From the NCBI GenBank assembly GCA_023229505.1, contig JALNZD010000008.1:1-64000 (forward strand): a stretch of DNA of 64,000 nt. Direction: 5' to 3'. Under the pieces are notes generated by a model. That model was given only the letters and a program-made list of their open reading frames with translations. It made no database searches and had not been told where the DNA came from. Both the position numbers and the translations under genes were made by a program. The stretch comes from Bacteroidales bacterium. GTDB lineage: Bacteria; Bacteroidota; Bacteroidia; Bacteroidales; JAGOPY01. This document shows, in pieces, positions 31,627-40,972 of this stretch (position 1 is the first letter of the stretch; every line of letters starts with the position of its first letter).

Positions 31627-32964
31627 TCATTTCAATCCATGTTTAATTACGAATTCATCCAGGATATCGTTCAGGTTTGGATCACCGATTTCCTGCAGAT
31701 CGTAGTAAACCCGGGTATTGGGTTTATTAATTTTGATGATGCGGTTAAGGTCGATGGGGGTGCCAATGATCACCGAATCACAATCAGTTTTGTTGATTGT
31801 TTCTTCCAGGTCTTTGAGTTGCTGTGCACCATATCCCATTGCCGGCAGCAGCGTGCCGATATTAGGATAGATCTGGAAAGTCTTTGTCAGTTTTCCAACC
31901 GTATATGGCCTGGGGTCTACCAGTTCGGCAGCGCCATATTTTTGTGCGGCAACAGTACCGGCTCCTATTTTCATTTCACCATGGGTAAGGGTTGGGCCAT
32001 CTTCAATCACCAGGACCCTTTTTCCCTTTATCAATTCAGGATTATCGACTTTAATCGGTGAAGCGGCATCGACCACAATAGCTTTTGGGTTCACTTTGGC
32101 AATACTCTCCCTAACCGTTTGGATGCCTTTTGCATCAGCTGTATCCATCTTATTTATAACTACAACATCAGCCAGGCGGAGGGTGACTTCACCGGGATAA
32201 TAAGTGAGTTCATGCCCGGGACGATGGGGATCAACGACGGTAAAGTTCAGGTCAGGTTTGTAAAAAGGAAAATCATTGTTTCCGCCATCCCATAAGATCA
32301 CGTCGCATCCATCAGGGTCTTGTTCAGCTGCCCTGAGGATAGCCTCATAATCGACCCCGGCATAAATCACATTGCCTCTAACTACGTGGGGCTCATATTC
32401 TTCCATTTCCTCGACAGTACATTTGTGCTTGGCGAGGTCACCGATGGTAGCGAAGCGCTGGACCTTTTGTTCGACGAGATTTCCATAAGGCATGGGATGC
32501 CTGATGGCAACTACTTTCAATCCCTTAGCCATAAGGATTTCAATAACGCGGCGGGAGGTTTGGCTTTTACCACAGCCAGTCCTGACAGCACCAACAGCGA
32601 TAACCGGTTTGGTCGATTTGACCATGGTATCTTTAGGTCCCAGCATCATGAAATTAGCACCGGCAGCGTTCACGATCGCGCTGACAGCCATAACTTTCTG
32701 ATAAGTGACATCGCTGTAAGAAAACACACAAATGTCAGCTTTCAATTCCTTTATCAGCCGGGGAAGGTTTTCTTCGGCGAAAATGGGGATTCCTTCCGGG
32801 TAGAGGTTTCCGGCTAATTGTGCCGGGTACTTCCTGCCATCGATGTCAGGGATCTGAGCAGCAGTAAATGCTACCACATTGTAAGATTCATTGCCGCGAA
32901 AATAAGTGTTGAAGTTGTGAAAATCTCTTCCTGCAGCTCCTATAATGATCACATTTTTCTTCAT
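31627..32964 (-). CDS. Cyclic 2,3-diphosphoglycerate synthetase-like GTPase
   Basis: The 445-residue protein begins 'KKNVIIIGAAGRDFHNFNTY' and has a P-loop-like 'GAVRTGCGKSQTSRRVIEIL' (about 128-147), then 'VDPHRPGHELTYYPGE' and an 'NKMD' GTPase-type specificity motif. It matches the family annotated as cyclic 2,3-diphosphoglycerate synthase-like. That compound is an archaeal osmolyte, so the bacterial members probably do something else; the true substrate is unknown. The gene lies upstream of pyrB on the same strand (36 bp). A -7-like TATCTTTG is at 33012-33005. Confidence 0.8.
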   Translation of the reverse strand: MKKNVIIIGAAGRDFHNFNTYFRGNESYNVVAFTAAQIPDIDGRKYPAQLAGNLYPEGIPIFAEENLPRLIKELKADICVFSYSDVTYQKVMAVSAIVNAAGANFMMLGPKDTMVKSTKPVIAVGAVRTGCGKSQTSRRVIEILMAKGLKVVAIRHPMPYGNLVEQKVQRFATIGDLAKHKCTVEEMEEYEPHVVRGNVIYAGVDYEAILRAAEQDPDGCDVILWDGGNNDFPFYKPDLNFTVVDPHRPGHELTYYPGEVTLRLADVVVINKMDTADAKGIQTVRESIAKVNPKAIVVDAASPIKVDNPELIKGKRVLVIEDGPTLTHGEMKIGAGTVAAQKYGAAELVDPRPYTVGKLTKTFQIYPNIGTLLPAMGYGAQQLKDLEETINKTDCDSVIIGTPIDLNRIIKINKPNTRVYYDLQEIGDPNLNDILDEFVIKHGLK

Positions 32965-33004
32965 TACGTAAGCTTTTAATGGTTAGTGATTGATTTATTT
33001 TGAA

Positions 33005-33012
33005 CAAAGATA
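33005..33012 (-). promoter_or_regulatory. Putative -7 element upstream of the cDPG-synthetase-like gene
   Basis: Minus strand reads TATCTTTG, a full match to the Bacteroidota -7 box, about 41 nt before the ATG. No clear -33 TTTG at 19 nt. Confidence 0.4.
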
Positions 33013-33051
33013 GAACTTTAACTTGAAACCGGAAGGCGGTGAAGTTGATTT

Positions 33052-33081
33052 TTTGATGAAGGCTTTAATTCGCTATTTTTG
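33052..33081 (+). promoter_or_regulatory. Putative argS promoter
   Basis: TTTG (33052-33055), 18 nt, TATTTTTG (33074-33081): both elements of the Bacteroidota consensus, with the argS ATG 20 nt downstream. Confidence 0.6.
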
Positions 33082-33101
33082 GGGTCTTGATTTTACCAAA
33101 A

Positions 33102-34892
33102 ATGATAGAAACGATACTTGCAGAAAAAACGACAGAAGCCATCAGCCTGTTATTCGGACATCAAATAGACCCTTTATCGGTTACCGTGCAGAAAACCCGC
33201 CCTGAATTTGAAGGAGACCTTACTATAGTTGTTTTCCCTTTGACCCGTTATTCCGGTAAATCACCTGAAGAAACCGGAAAGGATATAGGAAACTGGCTTC
33301 AACAGAAAATTAGCCTGGTCACTTCTTTCAATGTGGTCAAAGGTTTCCTGAATTTAGTGATAAGTGATGATTTCTGGCTGGATTTCTTCTCAGCAAACTT
33401 GCTTAATCCAACATATGGTTTCACTCCTGAAGATAAAGGCCCTCCCGTGGTTATAGAGTATTCATCTCCGAATACAAATAAACCATTACACCTTGGGCAC
33501 ATCCGGAACAATCTCCTGGGCTGGTCGATTGCAGAAATATTAAAAGCCAATGGCAGGAAAGTCATCAAAGTGAACCTGGTCAACGACCGGGGTATTCATA
33601 TTTGTAAAACGATGCTTGCATATCGCAAATGGACTGATGGCGTATTGCCGGAAAAAAAAGGACAGAAAGGCGATATATTCGTAGGAAATCTTTATGTAAA
33701 GTTTGAACAAGCCAATAAAAAGGAAATAGATAATCTAATTGCCAAAGGTCTTACTGAAGATGAAGCTTACCGGCAATCTAACCTGACGCAGCAAGCTCTG
33801 GACCTTCTGCAACGATGGGAGGGCGGTGAACAGGAGGTCAGGGAGCTCTGGAAGACCATGAATAACTGGGTTTACGAAGGATTTGACCAGACATACAAAC
33901 GACTTGGAGTTGATTTTGATAAAATCTATTATGAATCGGAGACTTATCTTTTAGGGAAGGATTTGGTCAGAGAAGGACTGGAAAGAGGCGTTTTTTTCAA
34001 AAAAGATGATGGCTCTGTCTGGGTCGATCTGAATGATTACAAGCTGGATGAAAAGCTCCTGTTACGTCCTGACGGAACCTCGGTTTATATCACCCAGGAT
34101 CTTGGGACTGCTCAATTGAGGGTTGACGAATATAAACCGGGACAGTTACTTTATGTTGTTGGTAATGAACAGATCTATCATTTCGATGTTCTCAAGATTG
34201 TGCTTAAGCTATTGGGAAGGGATTGGTCTGATAAGATTCTGCATGTTTCCTATGGGATGGTGGAACTTCCAAAAGGGAAGATGAAATCCCGTGAAGGCAC
34301 TACTGTGGATGCTGACGAACTGATGGAAGAAATGTATGAAACGGCAAAGAAAACCACATCTGAACTGGGTAAACTCGACAATCCCGATGACCTGGAATGG
34401 ATTGAACTATTCGAGATGGTGGGAATGGGTGCGCTGAAATATTTTATCCTGAGAGTTGATCCAAAAAAGAATATGTTGTTCAACCCGGAGGAATCTATCG
34501 ACTTCAACGGACATACCGGGCCTTTCATCCAATATACCCATGCAAGGATCAGGTCTTTGCTTGGCAAAGCGGAAAGCAAGGGATTTCGAAAGCCCGGCCT
34601 GACGGCTGATTTGCCAGGCCCAATGCTTCCAAAAGAAAAACAGATTTTAATACTGTTGTATGAATTTCAAGCTGCAGTTTCGGAAGCGGGACAAAGCCTC
34701 AGCCCAGCGATCGTTGCCAATTATTGCTATGAACTGGCCAGGGAATATAACCAGTTTTACCAGGAAATCCCTGTGCTTCGCGAACCTGATGGGGGGAAAC
34801 TCCGATTCAGACTTGCCCTTTCGGAATTTACCGGAGATGTGATAAAAAGAGGAATGGGGTTGCTTGGGATACAGGTTCCGGAGAAGATGTGA
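33102..34892 (+). CDS. argS: Arginyl-tRNA synthetase
   Basis: This class I synthetase of about 596 residues charges tRNA-Arg. It has the N-terminal Add-1 domain, the HIGH-type motif 'NKPLHLGHIRNNLLGWSIAE', 'KVNLVNDRGIHICKTMLAY', the KMSKS-region 'KMKSREGTTVDADELM', and a C-terminal DALR anticodon-binding domain. The ATG at 33102 gives the usual start MIETIL; an in-frame TTG at 33087 would add five residues. The gene is convergent with the DUF4340 gene. Confidence 0.96.
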   Translation: MIETILAEKTTEAISLLFGHQIDPLSVTVQKTRPEFEGDLTIVVFPLTRYSGKSPEETGKDIGNWLQQKISLVTSFNVVKGFLNLVISDDFWLDFFSANLLNPTYGFTPEDKGPPVVIEYSSPNTNKPLHLGHIRNNLLGWSIAEILKANGRKVIKVNLVNDRGIHICKTMLAYRKWTDGVLPEKKGQKGDIFVGNLYVKFEQANKKEIDNLIAKGLTEDEAYRQSNLTQQALDLLQRWEGGEQEVRELWKTMNNWVYEGFDQTYKRLGVDFDKIYYESETYLLGKDLVREGLERGVFFKKDDGSVWVDLNDYKLDEKLLLRPDGTSVYITQDLGTAQLRVDEYKPGQLLYVVGNEQIYHFDVLKIVLKLLGRDWSDKILHVSYGMVELPKGKMKSREGTTVDADELMEEMYETAKKTTSELGKLDNPDDLEWIELFEMVGMGALKYFILRVDPKKNMLFNPEESIDFNGHTGPFIQYTHARIRSLLGKAESKGFRKPGLTADLPGPMLPKEKQILILLYEFQAAVSEAGQSLSPAIVANYCYELAREYNQFYQEIPVLREPDGGKLRFRLALSEFTGDVIKRGMGLLGIQVPEKM

Positions 34893-34893
34893 T

Positions 34894-34992
34894 GGCAGTT
34901 CCCAGTTCCCAGTTCGTGGTCAGCGGTCGGCGGTCGGCGGTCGGCAGTCAGCAGCTAAAAACTAATGACTAATGACTGACGACTGACGACTG
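34894..34992. repeat. Heptamer word repeat between convergent genes
   Basis: CAGTTCC words, then five or six GTCGGCG/GTCAGCA words, then CTAATGA and CTGACGA words fill the gap between argS and the DUF4340 gene. The right end lies inside the DUF4340 gene and encodes its last residues (QSSVVSH). It is the same family as 1870-1985. Confidence 0.75.
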
Positions 34993-35943
34993 TATCTCTG
35001 GTTCCCAGATCTTCTTGAACAAACCGCCATCTTTACCGTTGAAAAACGATTCGGGATTGGCAGATGAGGTGATGATATAAGCCACATTTGTATCTGCAAC
35101 CGGGTAAGCCTGGATCTGAACAGGTATGAAATTATTGCCTTCGATCTTCAGCGAGTGACTTGGATTAGAAGGAAGTACTCCCTTATCCACAAATTTGTTC
35201 GCAGTAAGCCGGGCTAAAGTGGAACGGAACCTGACCACCTTGGTTGAGTCGATTGGAGCCCCATTTAAAAGCCACTTTCCATCCAGGTTTTCGAGAACTT
35301 TCCGGCTACCAGGTTCATCAAAAGTAATACGGTTAATATCGGCCGGGTTTACACTTACGAGGTTACGGATCCGATACGAATTGACATTGCCGCTGAAACT
35401 CATCTTTAAAAATCCATCCACCGCGTAGACATCTTTTTCATCAGCCAAACGAACATAAGTGGTCATATCACCGCGCTGCTGACGGGATTGCACCTGTTGC
35501 TGCTGTTCCTTTGGCATATTATAGGCGAATTTGCCGATATAAATCTCTGCCACCGTTTTTTCTGAAGCCTTAAGGGTAACCAGTGATGCCGCACTATCGG
35601 TTACTTCATATTTAATCCAGGCTTCCTTTCCTTTCCCGGCATATCGCTTGGTTGGCAGATCGCTTAATAGCTTTAGAATATTTTTAACAACATTGGAGTC
35701 AGCCGTATAATCCTGACCGCCATTGTTTACGATCCATTTATCTTCAGATATTCTAAGGTCGACAACACCTTCCTTGCTTTTAGGGTCATTGATCAGGATT
35801 TCCGTGATGGTAGCCGCATCAAACGACAATACCTTATCCCTGAAAGTCCTCTCATCTGATCCTGCATATCTGACAATCAAATAGATGATCATTAAGATGG
35901 CCAGGATGATTATCAGGATCCCGGAACTGAATTTTTTAAACAT
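34969..35943 (-). CDS. DUF4340 domain membrane-anchored protein
   Basis: The 324-residue protein has one N-terminal membrane span (about 7-26) and a periplasmic beta-rich part with two repeats of the DUF4340 type ('DLRISEDKWIVNNGGQDYTADS', split around the W, and 'NLDGKWLLNGAPIDSTKVVRF'). It overlaps gldG by 8 bp and is the last gene of the gldA-gldF-gldG run, so it is probably an accessory of this ABC system. The last six or seven residues are encoded by repeat DNA. Confidence 0.8.
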   Translation of the reverse strand: MFKKFSSGILIIILAILMIIYLIVRYAGSDERTFRDKVLSFDAATITEILINDPKSKEGVVDLRISEDKWIVNNGGQDYTADSNVVKNILKLLSDLPTKRYAGKGKEAWIKYEVTDSAASLVTLKASEKTVAEIYIGKFAYNMPKEQQQQVQSRQQRGDMTTYVRLADEKDVYAVDGFLKMSFSGNVNSYRIRNLVSVNPADINRITFDEPGSRKVLENLDGKWLLNGAPIDSTKVVRFRSTLARLTANKFVDKGVLPSNPSHSLKIEGNNFIPVQIQAYPVADTNVAYIITSSANPESFFNGKDGGLFKKIWEPEIQSSVVSH

Positions 35944-37459
35944 AACCTTCCTCCATTCTTTTGACTCTTAAAATCCTGTTCCTTTGATTTCTAATGATGC
36001 CATAAACAATGATAAGCATTATAGGAAGCAGGAAGTTGAGCCACTTTAAAAACAGTTTTCTTCCTTCTTCAACATCTTCGAGCGGTCTTGCCGTAATAGC
36101 TTTCGTGCGCAGGTCGATAAGCCCGGTTTGATCGGAAAGCCAGTCGACAGAATTTACCATAAGATTAACATTGTCCGGCTGCAGTTGTTGTGGGCGCTGA
36201 CTTTCACCATTGACTGGGAAGTCACCGTCGCCAACCAGGATAATGTTGGATTCTGCATTTCCGGAAATTCTTCCTGAAAGCACAGCGGCCACGGTAAGCC
36301 CTGCGAGCGGGAAGTCGCGATCTGTCCATTTCTTGCTGACATCAAAAGAAACAGGGGGATTCAGGGTCCCGGATTTTTGTGATGAAAATGCAATGGGTGT
36401 AAATGTCAGGCTGGTATCACCGGTGAACTGGATTGTGCTGGCAAAAGGCAGGAGAACCTGCTCAAGTCCCTTGGTAACCGGGTGATCGGCAAATTTCTGG
36501 ATTACCGGCAGATAAGGGAAGCTTATATTGGTGGTGTAGTTCATGAAACCAGTTTGCTGCTGCACGCCGACTGATCCGCATGTCGCATCGACCAGGAAAT
36601 TATTATCGATAAACAAACCTTTCCCGCTCAACCAATCCTCAAGGCCGGTGTGAATTGAAGTGCCCCTGACCGTTGTGAAATCTCCCTGCACCCTATTATA
36701 GGCAATAAAAAGATTTCCTCCCCTTGTAAGATATTCGTTCAGGGCATTCAGGTGTGAAGGTGGAATCGTATCTGCAGGAGCGATAATTGCGATAGTAACA
36801 TATTTGCTAAGATCAGCGCCAGGATTGTCCAGGTTTATTTCCTGCACCGAATAAAGGATTCCCAGGGATGCCATAACCTGCTGCAGGGCTGCCAGGGGAG
36901 GTTCTCCATGACCCCGGACATACCCGATGAGCGGTTTTTCAGTCACCGAAAGTTTTTTTATTGAGGATGATAGTGCGTATTCCATTGCAGTACCGCCCTG
37001 AATTACAGGAATGATCTCTTTATCGTTACCCATTTTCAGGACAGCGCCAAGGAATACCCTTTTCTGGGTCATCTGGTCTCTTTCCCTGACGTTTATAATA
37101 TTGGGCATGATTCCTTCCTGCATGGCTTTTTTTTCTGACTCCTGATCCTTATTCGGATCGATGAATTCATATACAAGGTTTCCTTTAGCAATATTTGCAT
37201 ACTCCACCAGTATGTCTTTAAAGTCGGTCCTTGCCTGAAGCAATTGCGGAGGCACATCTTCCGTAAAGTAAGCCGTAACGGTGACAGGTTCTTCCAATGA
37301 GCGAAGGATGTTTTTAGTTGCCTTACTCAAAGTGTAGCTCTTGTCTGCGGTCAGATCGAGCCGTAAATAAAACTGCTCTGAAAGAATATTAACGACTATG
37401 ACTATCCCGATCGTCAGCAGGACCTGGGTTGTAATCGATTTTCCACCTTTCTTTTTCAT
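35936..37459 (-). CDS. gldG: GldG-type ABC transporter auxiliary protein
   Basis: The 507-residue protein has an N-terminal membrane span (about 9-26), a large periplasmic part of the ABC-transporter auxiliary type ('TLSKATKNILRSLEEPVTVTAY', split, 'PLIGYVRGHGEPPL'), and a C-terminal span (about 478-496). This is GldG, the partner of GldA and GldF. The system was first linked to gliding but occurs widely in non-gliding Bacteroidota; its substrate is unknown. It follows gldF by 35 bp. Confidence 0.85.
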   Translation of the reverse strand: MKKKGGKSITTQVLLTIGIVIVVNILSEQFYLRLDLTADKSYTLSKATKNILRSLEEPVTVTAYFTEDVPPQLLQARTDFKDILVEYANIAKGNLVYEFIDPNKDQESEKKAMQEGIMPNIINVRERDQMTQKRVFLGAVLKMGNDKEIIPVIQGGTAMEYALSSSIKKLSVTEKPLIGYVRGHGEPPLAALQQVMASLGILYSVQEINLDNPGADLSKYVTIAIIAPADTIPPSHLNALNEYLTRGGNLFIAYNRVQGDFTTVRGTSIHTGLEDWLSGKGLFIDNNFLVDATCGSVGVQQQTGFMNYTTNISFPYLPVIQKFADHPVTKGLEQVLLPFASTIQFTGDTSLTFTPIAFSSQKSGTLNPPVSFDVSKKWTDRDFPLAGLTVAAVLSGRISGNAESNIILVGDGDFPVNGESQRPQQLQPDNVNLMVNSVDWLSDQTGLIDLRTKAITARPLEDVEEGRKLFLKWLNFLLPIMLIIVYGIIRNQRNRILRVKRMEEGYV

Positions 37460-37494
37460 ATCCTATGATTTCTCAGATTTCAGACTAAGGTTGG

Positions 37495-38217
37495 TTAAGC
37501 AATTCTTCTTCTTAAAAGGTTCATTTCCGTAAGGATCAATCCAATGAAAATAATGGATAAGAAGAAAATCAAATCCCTGGTATCAATGACACCCCGGGAA
37601 ACAGATTCAAAATGTCGGGAAATACTCAGGAAATTGATGATTTCCCCCAGGATACCGGACAGGCTGCTTGCAAGCAGGTCGAAAATTATATGGAAGAAGA
37701 TCCCGATAATCAGCGCCAGCAGGTATGCCACGATCTGGTTATTGGAAAAACTGCTGGCAAAAAGGCCTATGCTGATATAAGCGCAGCTAATCAGGATCAG
37801 GCCAAAGTACCCGGTAATGACACTGCCGTGATCCACCGGGCCCAGGGTAGCAACTGTGATGTAATAAGGTAAGGTCAGCCCGAGAGCGATAAGGATCAGG
37901 ATCAAAGTAGCCATGAATTTTCCGGCGATTACCTGCCAGTCGGTCACGGGGCGGGTCAGAAGCAATTCAATCGTCCCCGATTTGTTCTCTTCAGCAAAAA
38001 GCCTCATGGTGATTGCTGGGATAAAAAAGAAAAGCGTCCAGTAAGCTATGCCAAAGAAAGATTGAAGGCTTGCTTGTTTGATAAAAAAGATGTCCGTCCC
38101 GAAGATCCAGGTAAAAAATCCGCTAAACCCCAGGAATGCAACCATCATGATATAAGCCATCAGGGAATCGAAAAATGAACCCAGTTCTCGTTTTGCAATG
38201 GTCCAGATTTGTTTCAT
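37495..38217 (-). CDS. gldF: GldF-type ABC transporter permease
   Basis: The 240-residue membrane protein has about six spans and begins 'IWTIAKRELGSFFDSLMAYI', with the ABC-2 signature region 'TMRLFAEENKSGTIELLLTRPVTDWQVIAGKF' around residues 70-100 (split here for length: ITMRLFAEENKSGTIELL, then LTRPVTDWQVIAGKF). It is the permease of the GldA-GldF-GldG system. It lies 21 bp downstream of gldA. Confidence 0.88.
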   Translation of the reverse strand: MKQIWTIAKRELGSFFDSLMAYIMMVAFLGFSGFFTWIFGTDIFFIKQASLQSFFGIAYWTLFFFIPAITMRLFAEENKSGTIELLLTRPVTDWQVIAGKFMATLILILIALGLTLPYYITVATLGPVDHGSVITGYFGLILISCAYISIGLFASSFSNNQIVAYLLALIIGIFFHIIFDLLASSLSGILGEIINFLSISRHFESVSRGVIDTRDLIFFLSIIFIGLILTEMNLLRRRIA

Positions 38218-38238
38218 AAGTGAATATCTTTTAATCTT

Positions 38239-39168
38239 TTAATTCATTGTTAATTCACGGAAGATATCCTCAAGCTTGGTTTCGACAGAGGACATGCCGG
38301 TAAGCACCCAGCCTTTGCTGACGCAGAGGTTAAAGACGGCCCTGCGGGATGATTGACCCTGCTTGCTCTGGATTTCAAAGGTATGGTCTTCATGTTTGAA
38401 AAAATCAACAGTTTCAACATGTTCAAGTGTTTGAAGGGCATTAAAAACAGTATTAGTGTCGCCGTCTTCGATCTTAACTTTGAGGATTTCCTTTCCATGG
38501 GCCCTTTTTCTTAGCTCTTCAGCCGTCCCGTCTGCCACGATTTTTCCTTTGTTGATGATGAGGATGCGGTCGCATGTTGCTTCGACTTCCGCCAGGATAT
38601 GAGAGCTGAGGATAACGGTTTTCTCCTTACCGATTTTTTTGATCAGTTCACGGATCTCGACGATCTGGTTAGGATCAAGCCCTGCTGTCGGCTCATCAAG
38701 GATCAGCACATCAGGATCATGGATCAGTGCCTGCGCCAGGCCGACACGTTGTTTATAGCCTTTCGATAATTCGCCGATTTTTTTATGTTTTTCACCTTCA
38801 AGCGCGCACAAACGGACCATCTCAAGAATCCTTTTCCGGATTTTGATTTTTTCGATACCCTGAAGCCCGGCAACATATTTCAGGTAGTCGATAACCGGCA
38901 TCTCCTCGTATAAAGGATTGTTTTCGGGAAGATAGCCGATGTGTTTTCTTATCTCTTCCGGTTGCTCCCGCAAAGTAAACTGCCCGACAGAAATATTGCC
39001 TTCATTGGGTAAGAGGTAAGTGGTGATAGCTTTCATTGTTGTCGTTTTTCCGGCACCGTTCGGGCCGAGAAACCCCAGGACTTCGCCTGTATTTACCCTG
39101 AAAGAGATATCATCTACGGCACGCTGGGTGCCATATAACTTGGTGAGATTTTCAACTATTATATCCAT
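38239..39168 (-). CDS. gldA: GldA-type ABC transporter ATP-binding protein
   Basis: The 309-residue ATPase has Walker A 'GPNGAGKTTTM', the signature 'LSKGYKQRVGLAQAL', Walker B 'VLILDEPTAGLDP' and the switch His in 'ILSSHILAE'. The C-terminal 80 residues are the usual GldA regulatory extension. The ATG at 39168 gives MDIIVENLTKLYG; an in-frame TTG at 39177 would add three residues. It heads the gldA-gldF-gldG-DUF4340 operon. Confidence 0.9.
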   Translation of the reverse strand: MDIIVENLTKLYGTQRAVDDISFRVNTGEVLGFLGPNGAGKTTTMKAITTYLLPNEGNISVGQFTLREQPEEIRKHIGYLPENNPLYEEMPVIDYLKYVAGLQGIEKIKIRKRILEMVRLCALEGEKHKKIGELSKGYKQRVGLAQALIHDPDVLILDEPTAGLDPNQIVEIRELIKKIGKEKTVILSSHILAEVEATCDRILIINKGKIVADGTAEELRKRAHGKEILKVKIEDGDTNTVFNALQTLEHVETVDFFKHEDHTFEIQSKQGQSSRRAVFNLCVSKGWVLTGMSSVETKLEDIFRELTMN

Positions 39169-39262
39169 ATGCACCAAAAATTTGATGCAAATGAAAGGAA
39201 TTTTGAAATAGCCAAAGAGGGGGAGGAGGTGGTTTTAACAAAATTTAACAGACACATTATCA

Positions 39263-39290
39263 ATAGCATTCCACTTACGTGGAATACTAT
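39263..39290. terminator. Hairpin overlapping the thioredoxin-like gene stop codon
   Basis: ATAGCATTCCAC, loop TTAC, GTGGAATACTAT: 12-bp arms with one mismatch. It spans the stop codon of the minus-strand gene at 39287 and lies 95 bp before gldA. No T-run, so termination is only possible, not shown. Confidence 0.4.
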
Positions 39291-39859
39291 TCAACGGCTG
39301 TTCCTTTGAATGATCCGCTAAATTCTTCCCATTTCTGTGTTTTATAGGCATTTTCGCCGATATAATGCAGGATGGATTCAAATTCAGGCGATTTACGATA
39401 ACCAGGAACAGTTGTGACTTTGTTTAAATTTTCATCCAGGAAAACAAAAGACGGATAGGACATTCTGCCGCTTAGCAATTCCTGGGCTAACTTGTGAGAG
39501 GAGCGGCTGCCTGCCGGGTTTGGATTCACGAATTTTGTGCCGTTAAAGATTACAGTGTCTTTCCTTTCAGCATTGAATTTCACGGCATAGAAATTCCGGT
39601 TCATGTAATCGACTATAACCGGGTTGATAAATGTGGCCGCGTCCATTTTCTTGCACCAGCCGCACCAGTCGGTATACATATCGATAAACATTTTCTTAGG
39701 TTTTTTCTTATTGAGCGCAACAGCTTCTTCGAAATCAAGCCATTTAATCTTAGCCGTTGGTGCGGGGTTGGCCTGTGGCTGCTGGGTTTGTGCGTTGGCC
39801 GGGAATACAATTAATATGCTGGCAATTATCGTAAGGCAGATAAAAAGGATTCTCTTCAT
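39287..39859 (-). CDS. Secreted thioredoxin-fold protein
   Basis: The 190-residue protein has a signal peptide (about 1-23, ending 'VFPANAQ'), a Pro/Gln-rich linker, and a thioredoxin fold of the DUF255/DsbD-gamma kind with the redox motif CGWC in 'YTDWCGWCKKMDAATF' (about 65-80). A periplasmic disulfide role is likely. Monocistronic, between gldA and smpB. Confidence 0.85.
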   Translation of the reverse strand: MKRILFICLTIIASILIVFPANAQTQQPQANPAPTAKIKWLDFEEAVALNKKKPKKMFIDMYTDWCGWCKKMDAATFINPVIVDYMNRNFYAVKFNAERKDTVIFNGTKFVNPNPAGSRSSHKLAQELLSGRMSYPSFVFLDENLNKVTTVPGYRKSPEFESILHYIGENAYKTQKWEEFSGSFKGTAVE

Positions 39860-39929
39860 GGAATTAAATTTTTGCGAAATTAAAACGAATATCTCATTTA
39901 ATATATTGAAAGATGTTAATTTGTGTTAA

Positions 39930-40388
39930 TTAATAATCTTTCGAGCGCTCAATTTCCCGTTCAACATCTTTTTTCTTAATGGTTTCCCGCTTGTCATAGC
40001 TGTGTTTTCCCTTGGCAAGGGCAATTTTGAGCTTAGCAAAACCTTTGTCATTAATAAAAAGTAACACAGGGATTATGGTAAAACCTTTTTCGCGCGTTTT
40101 TGTTTCAAACTTCCTTAATTCCCTGGCGTTTAAAAGTAATTTGCGGTCACGTTTTGGATCGTGGTTATAATGTGTCCCAAGCCTGTATTCCGAGATATGA
40201 AGGTTTCTGACAAACAATTCATTGTTGATGAAAGTACAGAATGAGTCAACGAAACTTGCTTTGCCTTCCCGTATCGATTTTATCTCCGTGCCGGTGAGTT
40301 GAATGCCTGCCACGAATTCTTCAAGGAGGAAATACTCGAAGTACGCCTTTTTATTTTTAATGCTGATGGTTTTGGCGAAGGTGCTCAT
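39930..40388 (-). CDS. smpB: SsrA-binding protein SmpB
   Basis: The 152-residue protein matches SmpB, which carries tmRNA to stalled ribosomes: 'NKKAYFEYFLLEEFVAGIQL', 'GTEIKSIREGKASF', 'HISEYRLGTHYNHDPKRDRK' and a basic tail with 'KGKHSYDKRETIKKKD'. Length is normal. No tmRNA gene is visible nearby. Confidence 0.97.
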   Translation of the reverse strand: MSTFAKTISIKNKKAYFEYFLLEEFVAGIQLTGTEIKSIREGKASFVDSFCTFINNELFVRNLHISEYRLGTHYNHDPKRDRKLLLNARELRKFETKTREKGFTIIPVLLFINDKGFAKLKIALAKGKHSYDKRETIKKKDVEREIERSKDY

Positions 40389-40436
40389 GATTTTGTGAAA
40401 CGGGCTGCAAAGATCGTTAAAAATCTTTTAATGTTT

Positions 40437-40479
40437 AATAGAACACGGATGACACGGATGTTACGGATTTTCACGGATT
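40437..40479. repeat. Left inverted end of the GxxExxY unit
   Basis: AATAGAACACGGATGACACG begins the repeat, which ends in TTTTCACGGATT. It pairs with 40973-41015. Confidence 0.85.
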
Positions 40480-40560
40480 ACATTCAAAATTTTGAGTATT
40501 TTTTAATATCCACCGGGTATATTTTCTTCTTTTTCCTGATAAACAGAAAAATAATAATTA

Positions 40561-40937
40561 TGATTCATCTGGAAACAACCTCAGAAATTATCCGATGTTT
40601 CTATAAAGTTTATAATACCTTGGGTTTTGGATTTCTTGAAAAGGTGTATGAAAATGCAATGTACCTGGAAATGAAAAACCATGGACTAACATGCAGCAAA
40701 CAGGTTCCCATAACCGTATTCTATGAAGGAATTGCGGTGGGAGAATACTTTGCAGATTTTATTGTTGAAGATAAAATTATTCTTGAACTAAAAGCAGCAG
40801 AAACTTTAGTTGAAGAACATGAACTCCAATTAATAAATTATTTGAAGGCGACGAGAATTGAAATTGGTCTTTTATTGAATTTTGGAAAAGAACCACAAGT
40901 CAGAAGAAAGATTTTCACTAATGATAGGAAGACCTGA
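40561..40937 (+). CDS. GxxExxY protein (PD-(D/E)XK nuclease-like)
   Basis: The 125-residue protein has the family signature G24-x-x-E27-x-x-Y30 in 'GFGFLEKVYENAM'. It also shows the core of a PD-(D/E)XK nuclease fold: D66 in 'YFADFIVED', E76-x-K78 in 'ILELKAAE', and Q90-x3-Y94 in 'LQLINYLKA'. Such proteins are small and often present in many copies per genome; their function is unknown. The ATG at 40561 gives the usual family start 'MIHLETTSEIIRCFYKVYN'; the frame is open further upstream but covers antisense smpB. The gene lies alone inside inverted repeats. Confidence 0.85.
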
Positions 40938-40972
40938 TTAAGAATTAGTTATCAGTATGCATTATAGTTAAA

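Noticed and set aside
38239..39168. GldA as proof of gliding motility
   Set aside because: The ABC system is widespread in non-gliding Bacteroidota, and no other gld or spr genes are present here.
40299..40560. Upstream extension of the GxxExxY frame
   Set aside because: It would cover antisense smpB and the left inverted end; the family starts at the Met of MIHLET.
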